Source of the DNA: Pseudomonas sp. B21-015
GTDB taxonomy: Bacteria > Pseudomonadota > Gammaproteobacteria > Pseudomonadales > Pseudomonadaceae
Reading direction: 5' to 3'
DNA length: 64,000 nt
Assembly: GCF_024749285.1 (NCBI RefSeq)
Contig: NZ_CP087196.1
Span: 2,356,001-2,420,000 of the forward strand
The position numbers and the translations under genes are program-made. The notes beneath the pieces were generated by a model, which made no database searches, had not been told where the DNA came from, and saw only the letters and a program-made list of their open reading frames with translations. The stretch's first letter is position 1; each line of letters opens with the position of its first letter. This document shows, in pieces, positions 63,450 to 64,000 of this stretch.

Positions 63450-63862
63450 GGAGATAAACCTCGTCGCGTCTTTAATCGAAAGTGGTTCTGGGTGGACAAC
63501 TCCTGCGTGCCAAGTACGCAACTCAAAGGGCGTACAAGGCTGCTCGCTGACCAGAAGCTTAGGTGGTCAAGTCGGGTTCGGCGGGGAAGACGACGGGATG
63601 AACGATGGGCTCGAGGGGAAAGTGAGCAGGTAAGGGCGAACTGGCGAGCGCATTCGGGCGTCGTGGGCCTTGGTGCGAACTTCAGTGTGGTGCCGGGTTA
63701 CCTAATTACGCTTCCGTCCCTCGGGACAACTTCGTTCCAGTCGGCAACCTCGTCAAACGCACCTTGTGGGCGGTACAGACACGAATCGGCTCGCGGGGTA
63801 GGGTGCGAACGGCGATTCGAAAGCCCTTGCCAGGGCCTCTGATTAGCGGGAGCGAGGCCATC
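63450..63862. other. aceA upstream region
   Basis: 413 bases with no convincing gene. It must contain the aceA promoter, but no clear sigma-70 or sigma-54 element was found by eye. Confidence 0.4.
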
Positions 63863-63964
63863 ATGCCTTTGCTTTTTTGGCTCGTCAAACGTTTTGTAGT
63901 GCTTTTTTTAAAGCACTACATCTTTGGTCTAATACGACTAATCAGTCAGTTTTTGGTGCTTTAG
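63863..63964 (+). CDS. Possible 33-residue hydrophobic peptide
   Basis: MPLLFWLVKRFVVLFLKHYI followed by FGLIRLISQFLVL is nearly all hydrophobic with four basic residues, like a small membrane peptide. GGGAGCGAGG precedes the ATG. A perfect inverted repeat, GTAGTGCTTT/AAAGCACTAC (63897-63920), lies inside the frame and may instead mean the region is a regulatory hairpin. Not recognised. Confidence 0.35.
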   Translation: MPLLFWLVKRFVVLFLKHYIFGLIRLISQFLVL

Positions 63965-64000
63965 TCCAACGTATCGACTTTCACCCGCAGAGTCATGTCA

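Overview
The window is chromosomal DNA of a fluorescent pseudomonad, most likely the Pseudomonas fluorescens group. This rests on Pseudomonas-style gene neighbourhoods (nuo next to aceA; lpxH-ppiB next to glnS-cysS), two OprD-family porins, fused nuoCD, many REP-type palindromes and GC-rich codon use. No rRNA, tRNA or CRISPR array is visible.

Layout. 1-5.2 kb: the 3' part of tamA and complete tamB (outer-membrane protein assembly), then a decayed chemotaxis-receptor remnant. 6.0-13.1 kb: a LacI-type regulator, a complete ferric/polyamine-type ABC importer (binding protein, two permeases, ATPase), a GpdQ-like phosphodiesterase and an OprD porin, read here as a phosphodiester uptake-and-hydrolysis unit. 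13.2-18.1 kb: a MarR-regulated EmrAB/NodT-type tripartite drug efflux operon. 18.2-22.8 kb: housekeeping lpxH-ppiB, divergent from glnS-cysS. 23.0-31.1 kb: a sigma-54 activator divergent from a six-gene ABC importer of the glycerol (GlpSTPQV) type. The intergenic region carries six TGTTCA repeats and a -24/-12 promoter. 31.4-40.6 kb: czcRS divergent from czcCBA (Zn/Co/Cd efflux), followed by two small PtrA-like secreted proteins that share a promoter motif with czcC.

40.7-46.4 kb is the accessory stretch. It has a DUF6124 gene behind a long leader that can fold into a three-way junction and hide the ribosome-binding site, a TacAT-type acetyltransferase toxin-antitoxin pair, a second OprD porin, a HigBA-type pair, a GNAT acetyltransferase and a frameshifted Phd-type antitoxin without a toxin. 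46.5-61.5 kb is the complete 13-gene nuo operon (complex I) on the minus strand, with an unexpected terminator-like hairpin between nuoF and nuoG. 62.1-63.4 kb is aceA (isocitrate lyase).

The observations most worth a second look are the structured DUF6124 leader, the importer whose two ATPases have complementary motif losses (one consensus and one degenerate ATP site predicted), the TGTTCA-repeat/sigma-54 control region, the inferred phosphodiester uptake operon, and the shared ATAAC-N6-GTAAT box of the metal regulon. All readings were made by eye; no database search was run.
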